A DNA stretch of 64,000 nucleotides from Immersiella caudata (taxonomy: Eukaryota > Ascomycota > Sordariomycetes > Sordariales > Lasiosphaeriaceae), in the NCBI GenBank assembly GCA_030512335.1, contig JAULSU010000003.1:186001-250000 (forward strand). The letters are read 5' to 3'. A program made the position numbers and the translations under genes. A model generated the notes under the pieces. It was not told the DNA's origin and searched no databases. It was given only the letters and a program-made list of their open reading frames with translations. Below are positions 1 through 9,890 of this stretch, piece by piece. Position 1 is the first letter of the stretch. The number at the start of each line of letters is the position of its first letter.

Positions 1-637
1 AAGACTCCAGAGCGAACAGTGCGGGGCCCGCCCACACTGTTCTTGGCACGGTGGCGCCTGCGGGGACACGTCGGCCCGTACCGGCCACAAGGGTGGCCCG
101 CAGGTCGTCACACAAATATTTACGTGAGGAATAAAAAGTTCCTTACATTATTATAAGTACAATAATAACTATTTATACTAATTAGTAATATTATAACTTA
201 TACTGTTCTTTATACCCTCTTAGGGCGGTGGTGACAGAGGTAATAGATCACAGAGGTGTTACCTCTGTAACCCCCTGGGCCTCTGTACACAGAGTTGCTA
301 AGACTAGCAGAGGCCACTGTGTTACCGCACAGTGCTTTTCCTAATACTCACTGTGGCGTCTGCGGGGACATGTCAGTCCGTCCCGGCCACAAGGGTGGCC
401 TGCAGGTCGTCACAAATAAGTGATTTATTTAAAGAAAATAAATCCTAGGGTTTATTATAGGATTTACTAGTAACTGAAAATGTCTACCTTTAAAGTTAAA
501 TAAAGCTATAATAAAAAATATAAGAAAATACATAGCTGTACATCCTTAGTAAGCTACTAATATCATATTTTATGTATATTTTGGTTTTTGGTTAGTAATT
601 TCGCTTAATTAATTACACGACCCTACTTTTCAGGGTT
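1..637. other. AT-rich, RIP-like repeat remnant at window edge
   Basis: From about 113 to 350 and 415 to 630 the DNA is strongly AT-rich, unlike the GC-rich gene space to the right. GC-rich blocks (1-112 and 350-415) carry a duplicated segment. No long open frame is present. This looks like the edge of a degraded transposable element or a RIP-mutated island; the element class cannot be named from what is visible. Confidence 0.6.
51..415. repeat. Direct repeat pair with C/T and G/A differences (51-113 and 353-415)
   Basis: Two 63-base segments, both beginning GTGGCG and ending in CAGGTCGTCACA plus A-rich bases, are about 302 bases apart. Most differences between them are transitions (C to T and G to A on the same strand), with one A/C transversion. 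Mixed-strand transitions between repeat copies are what RIP leaves in ascomycetes. This is inferred from only two copies. Confidence 0.65.
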
Positions 638-928
638 ATGTATGCGCATGGTGTTCCAAAAGCGGGGTGTTCCAAAAGCTCCCCACCTGACTTAGGCCTG
701 AAGAAGTTTATATCAATCCTCGCTGGCTTGGTGGTGAGCACCATCATCCTTGCAGCTCTCCTGCGGCTCATCATCAAGGGCATCAAGGCTGTTTGGGAGC
801 CCATAAACCAGCTCCTTGAACACATCTGGTATGGGCTAAGACATTTATTTCTCCCTGTTGTTCGTCGTGTTCGAGGCAAAGACAAGGGGCGAAAGGCGTT
901 GGATCCTGAAGTTGCCGCGACGAAGTGA
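638..928 (+). CDS. Small hypothetical single-pass membrane protein (96 aa)
   Basis: The ATG at 638 opens a 96-codon frame. Residues about 25-46 form a hydrophobic helix (ILAGLVVSTIILAALL). An amphipathic, basic region follows (KGIKAVWEPINQLLEHIWYG) and then a Lys/Arg-rich tail. A possible splice acceptor (TTTTCAG) lies just before the ATG, so this could also be the last exon of a longer gene disrupted by the AT-rich repeat region on its left. No family is recognised. The hydrophobic helix followed by basic residues is the only argument for a real protein. Confidence 0.35.
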   Translation: MYAHGVPKAGCSKSSPPDLGLKKFISILAGLVVSTIILAALLRLIIKGIKAVWEPINQLLEHIWYGLRHLFLPVVRRVRGKDKGRKALDPEVAATK

Positions 929-1131
929 GTACTACTGGTAATATACCTGCACGAGATTGTGATGGAAGTAGATGGTTGTGGCTATGGAGAGTGTTCAACT
1001 TTGTCGGCGATGGAATCTAAAGGACTGAAAAAGGCATCAGTTCTCGGGGGATAGGGCTGCCATGAAATATAGAAGCATTCGACTGCCTTATACTCGGTCA
1101 AGACTCTGGATCTTATTCACGTAATGTCTTC

Positions 1132-1716
1132 TCACAGCCAAGTCCCAAAGAACCTTGCCGCCTGCCAAAACGCCTCATTCATCGCCCACTTATCCTCCTT
1201 GCGCTCCGGATACCCCCGAACCGCAAATCCATGCGCCACCCCGCTGTACAGCGCAATGCTCCACACCTCCCCCTTCTTCTTCAATATCTCCTCCGTCTGC
1301 CTCCGTAACTCAACCGTAAAAATCAAATCACGCTCCCCCGCCGCCGCAATGCTCAGCGCGCCCCGGCTCTTCCACAGTTCCTCACTCACATAGGTCGGAT
1401 GCGCCCCGAAGCCCACATCGATCTTCCCCTTACCCTCATCCAAGAACCGCACAAGATACTTCACGCCAACGCAGTATCCTACCGCTCCCAACGCTCTACC
1501 CCTTTTTCCCCTCGAAGATATTCAATCCCCGCCTGCACGATAGGACCAATCTGAGGAATTCCGTGCGGAGACTTGCCACCCGTGCCGCGCGTCACCCAGT
1601 CCTGCGTGATATCGTCGGTAGGACTCAAAATCGCAAAAGCCTTGTGCAGGGGGAAGGGATCGCCCGAGAGGATGTCGAGGGGGAGGGTGAGATAGCCTGC
1701 GCGAGCTGTGTAGGTT
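1132..1716 (-). pseudogene. Dienelactone hydrolase-family pseudogene (5'-truncated, frameshifted)
   Basis: The C-terminal 119 codons (1491 down to 1132) read as a dienelactone hydrolase: a GYCVG nucleophile elbow carrying the Cys, the HPTYVSEE segment, and a YSGVAHGFAVR motif with the catalytic His. Upstream, in a frame one base off, 1716 to about 1492 encodes the preceding part of the fold (ARAGYLTLPLDILSGDPFPL, then AFAILSPTDDITQDW). The two halves meet at an apparent one-base indel near 1488-1499. The first 40-50 residues are missing: stops lie just upstream, although ACACAG before the frame could be an intron acceptor. The family cleaves dienelactone-type lactones in aromatic degradation. 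A broken gene is likelier than a spliced one because no intron explains the shift. Confidence 0.7.
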
Positions 1717-1719
1717 CAT

Positions 1720-3309
1720 TATCTCATGGATGCGGGCCGTTCCAGGCTAACACCTGGTGAAGCTTAAACTACCTTTGTCACAAATGTCAAGCCCTAGGGG
1801 GGAAGGGGGGGTGGGGGGGCCGGCCCCGCTTCCCGAAGGTTGGGAGCCTTAGCTGCGGCCAAGGTCGCATCCGTGCCACTAGTCCCGTGACATTAATTCC
1901 TCCAAACACATGGAGCCGAAAATATCCATTTTACGGCAACAAGCGTACTGTACAGTAGGGCATTTCTGGTGGTCAGCGAAGTTTCGCTGGAGGGCAGCAA
2001 ACCGAGCTTGATTTCCAACGGCTAGGTTGCCGCCTGTACAACCAAGCTCCCCAGCCCTCCTTCGCTGATGGGCTGAGAGCGATCACACCACTGAACCAAG
2101 ACAGATGGGGCCTGAACATGGCGGCAGTTGTGCAATGGGCTCGTGCCCGCGGCAACCATGTCTCCATCTGGCACTTTGGGTGTCTTCCAACGCAATGCCG
2201 CAATGCTCCGACGAGGTCGCCGCCTTTCAGGTGTTGAGAGAAATACTCGTCATGGAATAGACAGCCAAAGTTGTACCCACCGGGCCGGCGTCTTTCTTCA
2301 CGCTTCAAATTTCGCAGCGGTACCCAAAGCACGCAACTAATTGAGGATTGTTGTGGTAGGGTGATGGAAAGTGCGGCGCTCGCTTGTCTGCGGCGCTCGC
2401 TTATCATGGACGTTAGTTGAACATGTTGTTTGTTACTTTCGATACATGTATAGGAGTTACCCTTTCCTCTTCATGAATTCATCACTGAATTAACCCGACC
2501 ATCTCGGCCCCATGTGACACTGACTATCCCGATGCGGAGTCTGAGTCTCGGCATGTAATTAATTTGTTACTTTGCGGGCTTTCCGAACAAAAGAAGGTGC
2601 TAGTGTGCTGGTGATGATAAAATGCTTCGGATTTGGATTTTGACTTGATTGCCTGCAGCTATGAATAAACGGGTGATAACAATGCGCAATGTTCTTTGGC
2701 CTGAAACCGGCCGCGGGATAGAGTGAACTTACTCGAAAAGAGGCCATGGTCATTGTGAAATCATGAGGTATGTCTATAGTTCCGACACATAAGTTGATCG
2801 ATTGGATAGGCCGAACTGTAGCGTTTCTGGGCATATGGGAATACGGGCCAAGCATTTGACTTGTTTCAAAACTGACTGCTGCTTCAGGGGCAAATGCGCG
2901 TTGCCCATGTCACACAGTTTAGGGGCTCCTCTGTGTTTTCCGCTTGGCGGGTCCCTAAGACGCGACGACGAAGGGCCCAACGGCATAGAATATCCACCAA
3001 GAATGCCTTTCTTCCTGATACCAAGACCTCCAGGGTTCCATGTTGGGCATTGTCAGGGGTCATCTGAGCGCGGCGTAATGATCTTACCATGCAGTTGGTT
3101 TTCCGTCTCGGGCCTGTTCCAATCTCTATGTTGGATCATGAGATCTAAGGGCAGACATGCATCAGTCCTATTCAAGGGGTGGTCGCCCCTGATATGAGAA
3201 TAGATCAAATCAGAACATACACATCACACTATTACATCAACCGATCATCAAATTATCAACAGCATCGACATCTTATCATCACCATAGCTACAAACTTTTC
3301 ACCAACGCC
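1720..3309. other. Intergenic; no recognisable gene
   Basis: Several open frames of 70-144 codons exist on both strands, but none shows a recognisable domain, signal peptide or coherent codon pattern. The stretch contains a strong G-run cluster at 1797-1819. The right end (about 3200-3300) is C/T/A-rich and precedes the next candidate gene. Confidence 0.5.
1797..1819 (+). other. G-run cluster, G-quadruplex candidate
   Basis: Three runs of 6, 7 and 7 guanines, separated by AA and T, sit on the + strand in intergenic DNA just upstream of the broken hydrolase. The runs are long enough for four G-tracts of three or more. Whether the structure forms in vivo is unknown. Confidence 0.6.
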
Positions 3310-3994
3310 ATGTTTATCCCCCGCACCATCCCTTTCCTCGCTAGGCTCCTCAGCCTCTCCCACATTCAAGCCCGCAGCCCTCCCTCAAACCGCGAGGTCA
3401 AGCTCGCCCCCCTTGCAAGTCTTCCATCCCCGGACTCCCTCGGTCTCTCCCACCAGACTTACGATCAAGTCCAAGAATACGCCAAAGACACAACCTCACC
3501 GTCAGAGACACCCCTTCAGTACACCAACGCCAATCCCAACTCCCCAACTACGGCTGCTCCAGCGAAGACGGAAAAACTACCCCTTCCCACCGACCATGTC
3601 TACGGTGCTGGCTACAACAGCACCATCGCCTGCCTCCTCCACATTCAACACACCCTCCGTCAGAGACCTTCCCTGCATCGTCAGCATCACAAACATACCC
3701 TTCAACGACATCTCCACAGCGCACCGCCCCCTCGACGCAGGAAACAACGCCATCATATGAGGCTATCTCAACCCAGATACCACAAAGGGGCCGTCGAGCA
3801 AGGTGGTGACTAGGGGTCTGTGTAAGCATGTTGCTGTTGCTTTTGAGAGGGTTTTGGGGGATAGGAAGTGTAAAAGGACGGTGAATATGACGAATCCAGA
3901 GGAGCCGGTGGCGTATACGTTTTTGGGGTGGGGGACTGCGCATGGGAATGGTGATTTGATTATGGGGATGAGGAGGAGGGCTGTTATTCCGTAG
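3310..3994 (+). pseudogene. Decayed or mis-spliced gene for a possible secreted protein
   Basis: An ATG at 3310 gives a signal-like start (MFIPRTIPFLARLLSLSHIQA). A second frame runs to 3760, where it meets TGA (3758-3760), and continues in the same frame to a stop at 3992-3994. That last segment encodes GLCKHVAVAFERVLGDRKCK and later GWGTAHGNGDLIMG. Base composition switches from C-rich (3300-3760) to G-rich (3800-3995), the same 5'-to-3' pattern seen in true genes of this window, which argues that the interval was once a single + strand gene. No family is recognised, and introns could explain part of the frame changes. Confidence 0.35.
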
Positions 3995-4714
3995 GGGAGG
4001 AGGGGAGATGGAAGAAGGAGGATCAGGGAGGAAGAGGGAGGGAGCTGAGATCGGGGATAATACCAGAGAGAATGGGAGAGTTAAGTGTTGTCAGAGTAAC
4101 ACGGGGGATAATCAGCACTTGGAATAATGTTGGTTTAACTCAAGACTAAGTTCGAATTTGACGATGATTTGACCTCCTTGGCGATATTCGCCCGGCCTGT
4201 GATGGTGCTCAGGCTACCTAAGAATCCACTGATACTGTGCACCTCGAGCCCTGCTAAGTTATGCTGTGCTACGGTTATGAGTGCGACCTGGCAAGAGACT
4301 GCTCCTGCCTTGTTCAACCTGAGTCAGTGTCTCCTCCAAATTCCCAGTAACCACTCGCTGTGTTACTAGATCTGTCGCCAGAACCTTCTCCGCCCTCTGC
4401 GAATAGTAATGCGCGCCTCATACCTTTTACATATGCCCTAATAATATCGGCAGAACGCGTGCTTTAATCATCCACACTCCCTGTGATTCTATCCTTTCAC
4501 CCATAAACTTAGAACCCTGACGCCTTGATGACGATCCTAGCCGCCCCTTTGATTCGATCCTAAACCCAGTCGCAACAGTCCGATCCTGCCTCAGTCAGCG
4601 TCTTCGATCCAGTACTAGCAGATCAGACCATGTCTCATCCCAGTTCTGCGTCGCCCACACCGAAAAGTCACATGCTTCGTTGGAGTCGTCACGAATGCTT
4701 CTGCTTCCCCCGTA
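3995..4714. other. Intergenic; nothing recognised
   Basis: The first 100 bases are a G/A-rich continuation of the preceding tract. The remainder has no coding frame with recognisable content. It is the 3' side of both the decayed gene on its left and the minus-strand gene on its right. Confidence 0.5.
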
Positions 4715-6178
4715 CTACGGTTCCTGGTTCTCCATGCCATGGTCAATATTATCGCTGCTTACCGACCGGGGCGTCTTAGGATTGTTCCGCCGTGCTCCAA
4801 GGCTGAACATGGTGTTCGAGGCCCGAAAGAGGTTCGTGCTGCGAAGGGGGTTCGAGGTTGGGGTAGGGTTCGGGGCCAAAAAGGGGTTTGACTCGATGCT
4901 TGCAGCCCTAGGGGGTCTATCGCATCGGGCCTGTGTCTCATCCAGGACAGAGGTCAACTGAGAAGGGCCGGCTATGGAGCCGGAACGGGTAAGGCCTGGC
5001 GCTGAGCTTGACTGGGAGCTCCTCCGTTTGGCGGTTGCCTGAGGGTTTGTCGACGTCGGGGCAGGCCCTGAGCATGTCGGGGTTGTGTTGGACCCGAAAA
5101 GGCCGAAGCGTCCGCTGTGCGAACTGGTCTGCGTGTTGTTCGAGCCCGGACTCGGATTGGGTCGAAGTGTTGCTGGGTCAGCAGCAGGTCGGTATCTAGA
5201 TTCGGAGCCGATCTGAGCCGCAAGAGTTGGGTTGAGCCGAGAGGGTGTTGGGCTGGCGGCGGGCTGGGGGAAACCCAAGACCAAGCTACCCTGGGACTGA
5301 TAAAGCGCGCGCGGAGCCCTGGCAGGAACCTCGGGCGCCGGGTTCAGCCGTGGGCCGCTAGGGCGCCTACCGCCAACGGACAGTCCAGACAGGCTTTGTT
5401 CTGCTTCGAGGCTCTCGCTTTTGATCCTGACAGAGCCTGCTTTCCCTTGCCGACGCTCTCGTTGCTCGCGCTCCACACGCCTGCGAGCCTCCTTCCTCCT
5501 CCGTCTGTCCGATGGGTTACTCGCTCTTGATCCTGCCGCCGACGTCGCTGCACGGATCTGCTCAGTCCTTAGTCGCGGGAAGACATAAGGGGGAGAGACG
5601 CGAGGGGGGGAGGCGCGAGGGGGAGAGACGCGAGGAGAGGGCGAAAGAAGTCTATCGGCAGGGCGATTTCGAGGCGCAGGTGCCGGGTGCTCCGGGATCT
5701 CCGCCAGGTTGATAGGATTTTCTGGTGTTTCCAGCTTCGTCTCTCTGACTCTGCCAGTTTCGTCACCGTCGACATCCACGACTGGCACATGAATCCTGCG
5801 CTGCAGCTCAGTGAGCCCTGGGAGGTTGGCGACGTGAGGGTTCCAACCCCGCTCCTCCAGCATGTATTGAACCTTGAGACTGAGCTGCTCATTGTCGCAG
5901 AATAGTCGGACTGCTTCGACCATCCAAGCAGGAACAACCCGACGTTCCTTCAGAAACGTTCGGAGTTTGGTATAGATTCTTTGGGCCGAGAGCCGCACGC
6001 TTGTGCCAGTGAGGGTCGTGTGAAACTTCGTGTCTTTCACCGCCTCCTCAATTTGTTCCAGGTCAGCCATGTAGCGGATGTCGTTGAACTCTGGGTTAAT
6101 CTTGCTGATCTTCTCCGTAATGAAATCCCGGAGGACATCATCATTCAACGAGGTACGGGTTCGTAGACGCCTCAGCAT
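4715..6178 (-). CDS. Hypothetical low-complexity protein (487 aa)
   Basis: This is one uninterrupted frame. Residues about 1-130 look globular and helical (SLNDDVLRDFITEKISKINPEF, RIYTKLRTFLKERRVVPAWMVEAVRLFCDNEQ). Then come a Pro/Ser/Arg region with repeated SPPR units (about 175-200), a highly charged Arg/Glu coiled-coil-like stretch (about 225-250), and a long Ser/Thr/Asn/Pro-rich tail. No catalytic motif is visible. The ATG at 6178 is the first in frame, but a plausible intron (GTAGGC donor near 6272, branch CTGAC, CACCCAG acceptor before 6212) lies upstream, so extra 5' coding sequence is possible. Function unknown. Confidence 0.6.
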   Translation of the reverse strand: MLRRLRTRTSLNDDVLRDFITEKISKINPEFNDIRYMADLEQIEEAVKDTKFHTTLTGTSVRLSAQRIYTKLRTFLKERRVVPAWMVEAVRLFCDNEQLSLKVQYMLEERGWNPHVANLPGLTELQRRIHVPVVDVDGDETGRVRETKLETPENPINLAEIPEHPAPAPRNRPADRLLSPSPRVSPPRASPPRVSPPYVFPRLRTEQIRAATSAAGSRASNPSDRRRRKEARRRVEREQRERRQGKAGSVRIKSESLEAEQSLSGLSVGGRRPSGPRLNPAPEVPARAPRALYQSQGSLVLGFPQPAASPTPSRLNPTLAAQIGSESRYRPAADPATLRPNPSPGSNNTQTSSHSGRFGLFGSNTTPTCSGPAPTSTNPQATAKRRSSQSSSAPGLTRSGSIAGPSQLTSVLDETQARCDRPPRAASIESNPFLAPNPTPTSNPLRSTNLFRASNTMFSLGARRNNPKTPRSVSSDNIDHGMENQEP

Positions 6179-7312
6179 AGCGAATGATGTTGTGAATGGG
6201 CCTGTCTCTCTGGGTGGGGGTGTGTCAGTTGGATAGTCTATAGCCTACAATTGGGATGCGCTGACGCCTACCTTGGGTTCCAGAAGGCCTTGATGGTTTT
6301 GGATAATGGCCTAGAGGTGATGTTGATACGGCCTGAAGATGATCGTGCGATGGGCTTGATGAGTTCAGACGGGGGCCTTGATGGGTTCGGGTGATGGCAT
6401 AGAGGTGGTCTTGAGACGAATTTGCAATGAGAGATAGGTGAGATGAGCGTGAGAGGGAGATAAGCTGGGAGATGAGGTGATAACACCTAGAAGTAGCTGC
6501 GCCGCCGACTTGAGAGCGGCCGTTGAGGCGCGCGGGAGATGAAGGAAAGAGCTGCAGCTGCAGCTAGAGGCGCGGTGTGCCGAAAAGGAGACGGAGGAAA
6601 TTGTGCTGAGCCTCGAAAATTGTGTTGCGTTGGAAGCGCTGGCCGTTGCGAGAGAAAAGGAAAGATGGTACGAAGTTGCAGGCTGGATATTGCCAGAAGT
6701 TGAAGAGTTGGAAGAATTGAAGATGAATAAGATGGAAGACGCAGAAAGGGTATGGTCGAGATGGAACCGTTCTTGCTGAAGTGGACGGTTGCTCAGGTCG
6801 GCTGGCCAACTTGGCAGGATTTCGAAATTAGCCTTGGGACGTGAAAGATGGGAAGCAAGAAAATATGGGATGAAATGATGAATGCGCAGACTCAAAACAG
6901 AAACTGGAGGCAGCGTCGAGTGTGGGTGTGAGTGTGAACGAAGTTGCTTGCTCCATCCCCTCGAATTCGAGGATGCGCCGGCCTTGCCAGCGGTGCCCTT
7001 CGATTTTGCCATGATCTGGGCGGAAATGGACTTCCACTTTCCGTGGAGGCTCGACCCGTGCTACTAAGAGGTGAGATATGTTAGCGCTGCGATCGTAACA
7101 GATCAGAATGTTGGTCACTTACCACACTGTGCTTCCCTCCAGGCTAGGCCCCTCTAACAGTCTTATATTTGAGGGGCCCTGAATCAAGCCTTCCATGCCA
7201 TCTCTATCTGGGTTTTTGGGGGGGTACTAATTTTGGGGTCTAGTTGTGAAGCCAAATGAGAGTCGACAGTCTTGTAACATGCAAAAAGTGATCCAACAGA
7301 AATGAGGCTCTG
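6179..7312. other. Upstream region; possible extra 5' exons, no clear gene
   Basis: A minus-strand frame from 7012 starts with a lysine/glycine-rich N-terminus (MAKSKGTAGKAGASSNSRGW), but its continuation is Ser-rich and lacks domain content. It may be an upstream exon of the 4715-6178 gene or chance. The rest shows nothing recognisable. Confidence 0.35.
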
Positions 7313-9058
7313 TCAAGCCGGTGAACGGTGGCCGTCCAGCGGACCCCATGGGCGTCTCATGCAATCCTCCTTCCTATCCGCCTCGCTGTACCAAGAGTCG
7401 CTTGTGCTAGGATAACCCGCGCACGCATGGTCGCCCAGCCCGTTTGTCATCAAGGGGCCGGGCGGTCGCTCCCCCGCCATTGAATGGCGACGCTCGAGGC
7501 TGGAGATGTCGCTGTTTTGCATGGCCCGGTAGCAGCCCAAGGCCTCCAGCAGCCAGCGCTGTTGGTACTGGAAGCACTTTGGAGCTGCCTTGCTGATGAC
7601 CTCTTCTGCAACTTGTCGGATTATCCTATCAACGTCTTCATCCGCAGCAGCAAGGTTTATAAGTTCCTCCGCCGCAACACGGCGAGTGCCTTCTCCAGAA
7701 TCGGGAAACAGGCGTGTATCTTCGCTATTTAACGAACAGAGCTCGAGGCAGAATTCTTCAAACAAGTTGTGCCGCCGGAGGAACCTCATAATATCCGGCA
7801 GTGTGCCTAATGCCTCCTGGAGAATGTGCACAGCGTTGCCGCCGCCGTGCATCCCACGCGTCACCTCCTCTCTCCAGTGTATGGCGTACCCGAGGGCGTT
7901 GATGATATCGTCACCCAAGAATACCACGTCACGGCCTTCTTGCAAGAGTGGGCGATCGTAGCCCAGTTTATGTCTCCAGAAGTAATTGAGGCCAACAGAT
8001 GAAACCAAGCATACAGCCAAGACACAATATGCCTGCCAACGGGTGTACGTGAGGAGAGAGGCGACGCCAGCGACGAGCCCCGTCGCTCCGCTGAGAAGGC
8101 TGTGAACCTTGAACTCGCTGGCCCGCCGCTCTAAGTGCTTCTTGACCTTGGGATCCTGGATCAGTTGGGGTGCACGCGTGTGTCTGTTTGCTCGAATCCA
8201 GATGAAGACAGACCAAACCAAGTTCAGAAGTCCATACAGGGCGCAGGGCGAATTGCCGATGTAGCCGGTGAGAAGATCGCTGGCAAGGTGAATTCTATCA
8301 TCTGCACCAGCAATGGCCAGATATGTGCCGATGCCCACGACAAAAGCGCCGAAGCCCATGATGGTGTCCATGCCGAACCGGTCCACCCACTCGGTGCCCT
8401 GCTCTCGAAAGTTGACGTGCAAGAGGCAGTCGACCGAGTTTGTGACGTTGTGATCGCCTGCGTTGTCGTTTTTCTTCTTCTTGAGGTGCTGTCGTTCGTC
8501 CTCAAGACAGAGCACATTTCGGAAGCTCAGGACAGCGTCCCTGGCGACGAAGGGGAGCATGCTGAGGGCTAGGGTCCCGCCGATGACCATGAGGGTGACG
8601 GCATATCGGGGCAACGGTGCCTCATTCCAGACGTTGGCTGGGAAGTCACCGGCGTTGGCGAGCTCGATGAAGCCGATGGCGGGAAGCAGGTTGTTGCGCA
8701 GCTTCGGACCGGCGCCGCTCCTGAGCCGACGCCAGCTCTCCCGTGGAATCTTCCACCGATACCGGCGTTCCCACCGAGCAAATCTCGAGATTCGTCGACT
8801 CAGCCAGCCATGAAGGGGGAGTAGGAAGCTCCACTGGAGGACCCACAGAAGGGGGCTGTGTCTTCGGAGCTCCAGTGTGCAAACCGGATTGTCGCTCAAC
8901 ACTTCCATGAACTGGGGGAAGTCCGGAGGGAGGGCATCGCCGCTGCGCGAAAAAGAAGCGAATTTAGTCATTGTCGTCGTCGTCGTCGTCGTCGTTGGGG
9001 CCGTCTTCTCGCAGGCAGTGGCCAGGGAATCGGTTTTGGACGAGGTGGAATCTGCCAT
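7313..9058 (-). CDS. Multi-pass integral membrane protein, unknown family (581 aa)
   Basis: The open frame runs further upstream, but only with GTG/CTG codons; the first sensible ATG is at 9058 (MADSTSSKTDS). A threonine run encoded by GTC repeats follows at residues about 21-28. Hydrophobic helices occur at about 65-82 (LLWVLQWSFLLPLHGWL), 151-172, 231-251, 276-291, 321-339 and 342-362, giving about six membrane spans. The C-terminal third is soluble and rich in acidic/Arg helices. No transporter motif is recognised. It is divergent from the Ca2+-ATPase gene, with about 830 bp between the starts, so a shared promoter region is possible. Confidence 0.7.
   Translation of the reverse strand: MADSTSSKTDSLATACEKTAPTTTTTTTTMTKFASFSRSGDALPPDFPQFMEVLSDNPVCTLELRRHSPLLWVLQWSFLLPLHGWLSRRISRFARWERRYRWKIPRESWRRLRSGAGPKLRNNLLPAIGFIELANAGDFPANVWNEAPLPRYAVTLMVIGGTLALSMLPFVARDAVLSFRNVLCLEDERQHLKKKKNDNAGDHNVTNSVDCLLHVNFREQGTEWVDRFGMDTIMGFGAFVVGIGTYLAIAGADDRIHLASDLLTGYIGNSPCALYGLLNLVWSVFIWIRANRHTRAPQLIQDPKVKKHLERRASEFKVHSLLSGATGLVAGVASLLTYTRWQAYCVLAVCLVSSVGLNYFWRHKLGYDRPLLQEGRDVVFLGDDIINALGYAIHWREEVTRGMHGGGNAVHILQEALGTLPDIMRFLRRHNLFEEFCLELCSLNSEDTRLFPDSGEGTRRVAAEELINLAAADEDVDRIIRQVAEEVISKAAPKCFQYQQRWLLEALGCYRAMQNSDISSLERRHSMAGERPPGPLMTNGLGDHACAGYPSTSDSWYSEADRKEDCMRRPWGPLDGHRSPA
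8971..8996. repeat. GTC trinucleotide microsatellite inside a coding region
   Basis: Seven to eight GTC/GAC units encode the threonine run near the N-terminus of the membrane protein on the minus strand. Length changes in whole triplets would keep the frame. Confidence 0.85.
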
Positions 9059-9890
9059 CTCGAGATTGGGGCTCACGGGAGGGCAAAGACGCACAAGGGA
9101 GGGAAGGAAGGAGGAAGGGGGGAAGAAGCCCGCGAGCGCTGCGGAACAACCGTTCTTTATCGTGCTAGGATCAGGGATGTCCCGCAGTTTGGGGGCGAAA
9201 AAGAGCCTTTGCCGTGGGGAGCCGGGCACGGCGTTCGGGTATCTCGATGCGGGGTGGCGGCGATGCCCTCTTTCACATGCAGATCGATTCTTCTTCGTCG
9301 TTCGAAGGGTGGTGAGAAGCTGCACGAGTAAGCAGCCGCCGCCACCAGGAGGTGGGTTGCGTGGGTACTGGGGTGACGGGCCGTCGAGGGGCTGAAAGCT
9401 TCTCGGGAGCTATGTTTCCGCTGGTTGAAGCCACATGATGCGATGATGTTAGTTTGAATACGGGGGAGGGCGAAGCCGGTGGGTTCGATTGGGAGCCAAA
9501 TGGCCATGAGCAGCCGCGTACCGGAGTAGGCTCTGTGCTCGTGCATTTATTCCCCTCAATCCCACAACTTGAGCAGACGAGCTTCTTTCTTGCTGCTCGC
9601 GCCAAGCTTCGAACTTTGTTGCTGTCCCAAACCTGTTTTATCGCAGATTGGCTTCGTCTTCCAGAAAATGTCCATGTAGGGCCAAAGACGCATTCCATTC
9701 AGGCCAAGCATCATCGGGTGGCGGTGACCGCAAGGGAAGGTACGACCTGTTCCCGCACCATCAGCAACCAGCAATCTTATCAGAACATCCCTCGTTCCTG
9801 CCCTTGTTGTGAGTCGTCCAACCTAAAGAAGCCGCTTCAAAACTTACAGTGGAAATTTCCAGCTGAACACTCCCGTTATTGAACCTCGTC

